Shown here: in pieces, positions 63,237 through 64,000 of the stretch | How positions within the stretch are numbered: the stretch's first letter is position 1 | How the letters are laid out: each line of letters starts with the position of its first letter | Source: CBDFNC01 sp965249895 | Lineage (GTDB): Bacteria > Pseudomonadota > Gammaproteobacteria > Enterobacterales > CBDFNC01 | NCBI GenBank assembly: GCA_965249895.1 | Contig: CBDFNC010000005.1 | Coordinates: 124,001 to 188,000, forward strand | Direction: 5' to 3' | DNA: 64,000 nucleotides | Position numbers and translations under genes: made by a program | Notes under the pieces: model-generated | The model's database searches: none | What the model was told of the DNA's origin: nothing | The model's input: only the letters and a program-made list of their open reading frames with translations

Positions 63237-63562
63237 TCCGATGACTACCTCATGCCTAAGGAATACCTCACTCCTGAATCGTCAGATATTAGCAAGGCGG
63301 CCCAAGGTAGGAAATTCTTATCAAGAACAAGGTTTAGGTTCAATTCGGCAAAATTGGGCTATCAATATAAAGGCAACAAATTATTAACTTTAGGCTAGCT
63401 TTATTGTTGGTTTGAATGCCTTAGCGCCTTTAATAAACTATGTTGCTCTATCCAGTCCTGATTCGGCGCTGGTGAGATCCCTGAATACAAGCGATAAAAC
63501 CCTGTTAATTAGGCCGCTCTGGGCATAGAATTGCGGCTAATTTTTATCAATACGAAGATTCT
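63237..63562. other. 326-base gap upstream of rlmI
   Basis: Only short shadow frames are present; no RNA gene or strong hairpin is seen. It probably carries the rlmI promoter. Confidence 0.4.
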
Positions 63563-64000
63563 ATGAGCCTCTCCATCACACTTGCCAAGGGCAAAGAAAA
63601 AGCCCTGTTAAGACGCCACCCTTGGATATTTTCCGGCGCTATCAAAAAAGTCACAGGTAATGCAGTATCCGGCGACACCATTGATGTTATGGACCACCAG
63701 GGAAATTGGCTGGCAAAAGCAGCATGGAGTCCAAGCTCACAAATACGAGCTCGCGTATGGAGCTTTAACCAAGAAGAGCAAATTGACCTGGATTTCTTCA
63801 AAAACAAGCTACTTCAGGCTCAATCTCTACGTGACGAATTAATTGCTTCTAAAGGGCTAAGTGCCTATCGCCTTATCGCCGGTGAGGCCGATGGTCTACC
63901 CGGTATTACCATAGATAAATACAACCAGATATTGGTTTGCCAGCTACTATCAGCCGGTGCCGAGTTCAATAAAGCCATTATTGTCGCCGCATTAAATGAC
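63563..64000 (+). CDS. rlmI: 23S rRNA m5C1962 methyltransferase RlmI, 5' part
   Basis: The first 146 codons of the RlmI family: MSLSITLAKGKEKALLRRHPWIFSGAI in pattern is the PUA domain, followed by SQIRARVWSFN and YRLIAGEADGLPGITIDKY leading into the EEHEE linker and methyltransferase domain beyond the window. ATG at 63563. The gene continues off the end. Confidence 0.92.
   Translation, partial: MSLSITLAKGKEKALLRRHPWIFSGAIKKVTGNAVSGDTIDVMDHQGNWLAKAAWSPSSQIRARVWSFNQEEQIDLDFFKNKLLQAQSLRDELIASKGLSAYRLIAGEADGLPGITIDKYNQILVCQLLSAGAEFNKAIIVAALND

Noticed and set aside
1..64000. tRNA or rRNA genes
   Set aside because: No cloverleaf-like or rRNA sequence was recognised in the intergenic regions; a tRNAscan run would be decisive.

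Overview
The window is chromosomal DNA from a gammaproteobacterium, most likely a marine member of the Alteromonadales. I infer this from gene order and protein resemblance; no 16S gene is present. Most of it is conserved housekeeping sequence in the order known from Escherichia coli and Alteromonas-like relatives. It is interrupted by one accessory stretch (about 20.1-33.5 kb) with insertion sequences, gene remnants, cassette-like genes and a tandem duplication.

Layout. 1-11.7 kb (minus strand): the large NAD-glutamate dehydrogenase (cut by the window edge), a DUF2835 protein, pepN, a sodium-dependent transporter, prc and proQ. 11.7-20.1 kb: msrC (minus), an ABC exporter (plus), the SOS gene yebG (minus, with a perfect LexA box), then the lipid-transport operon letA (split in two genes)-letB-rsmF (plus). 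20.1-24.6 kb: a decayed region with a MarR regulator, an IS4-like transposase, an IS630-family element, and VOC-protein and flavin-monooxygenase remnants, perhaps the relic of an aromatic-compound gene cluster. 24.6-27.9 kb: small minus-strand genes (CxxC protein, GFA protein, YbjQ, YcaQ/AlkX) with cassette-like hairpin repeats at two stop codons. 28.0-33.5 kb: a tandem duplication of about 2.6 kb. Each copy carries a lipoprotein that I read as a divergent subtilisin-like protein, plus yicG and nfsA; in the left copy yicG and nfsA are broken.

33.0-44.2 kb (minus): the fatty-acid and replication cluster yceD-rpmF-plsX-fabH-fabD-fabG-acpP-fabF-pabC-mltG-tmk-holB-tatD. The 3' end of holB is out of frame as given. 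44.4-50.4 kb: yceF, a HAD phosphatase, rluC, and rne with a structured leader and a 23-copy octapeptide repeat in its C-terminal half. 50.6-64 kb: a SulP permease, a low-molecular-weight tyrosine phosphatase, a periplasmic-sensor diguanylate cyclase, asmA-dcd-udk-mrp divergent from metG, acyP, an orphan 2OG-Fe(II) oxygenase-like gene, and the start of rlmI.

How the genes work together: the fab cluster links phospholipid precursor synthesis (PlsX, FabH/D/G/F, AcpP) with ribosome, folate, cell-wall and replication functions. LetA/LetB would move lipids across the periplasm. Prc, MltG and PepN handle envelope and peptide turnover. RNase E and ProQ are the RNA-metabolism hubs. The most unusual items are the duplicated subtilase-like lipoproteins, the RNase E repeat tract and leader repeats, the cassette-like hairpins, and the out-of-frame holB end.
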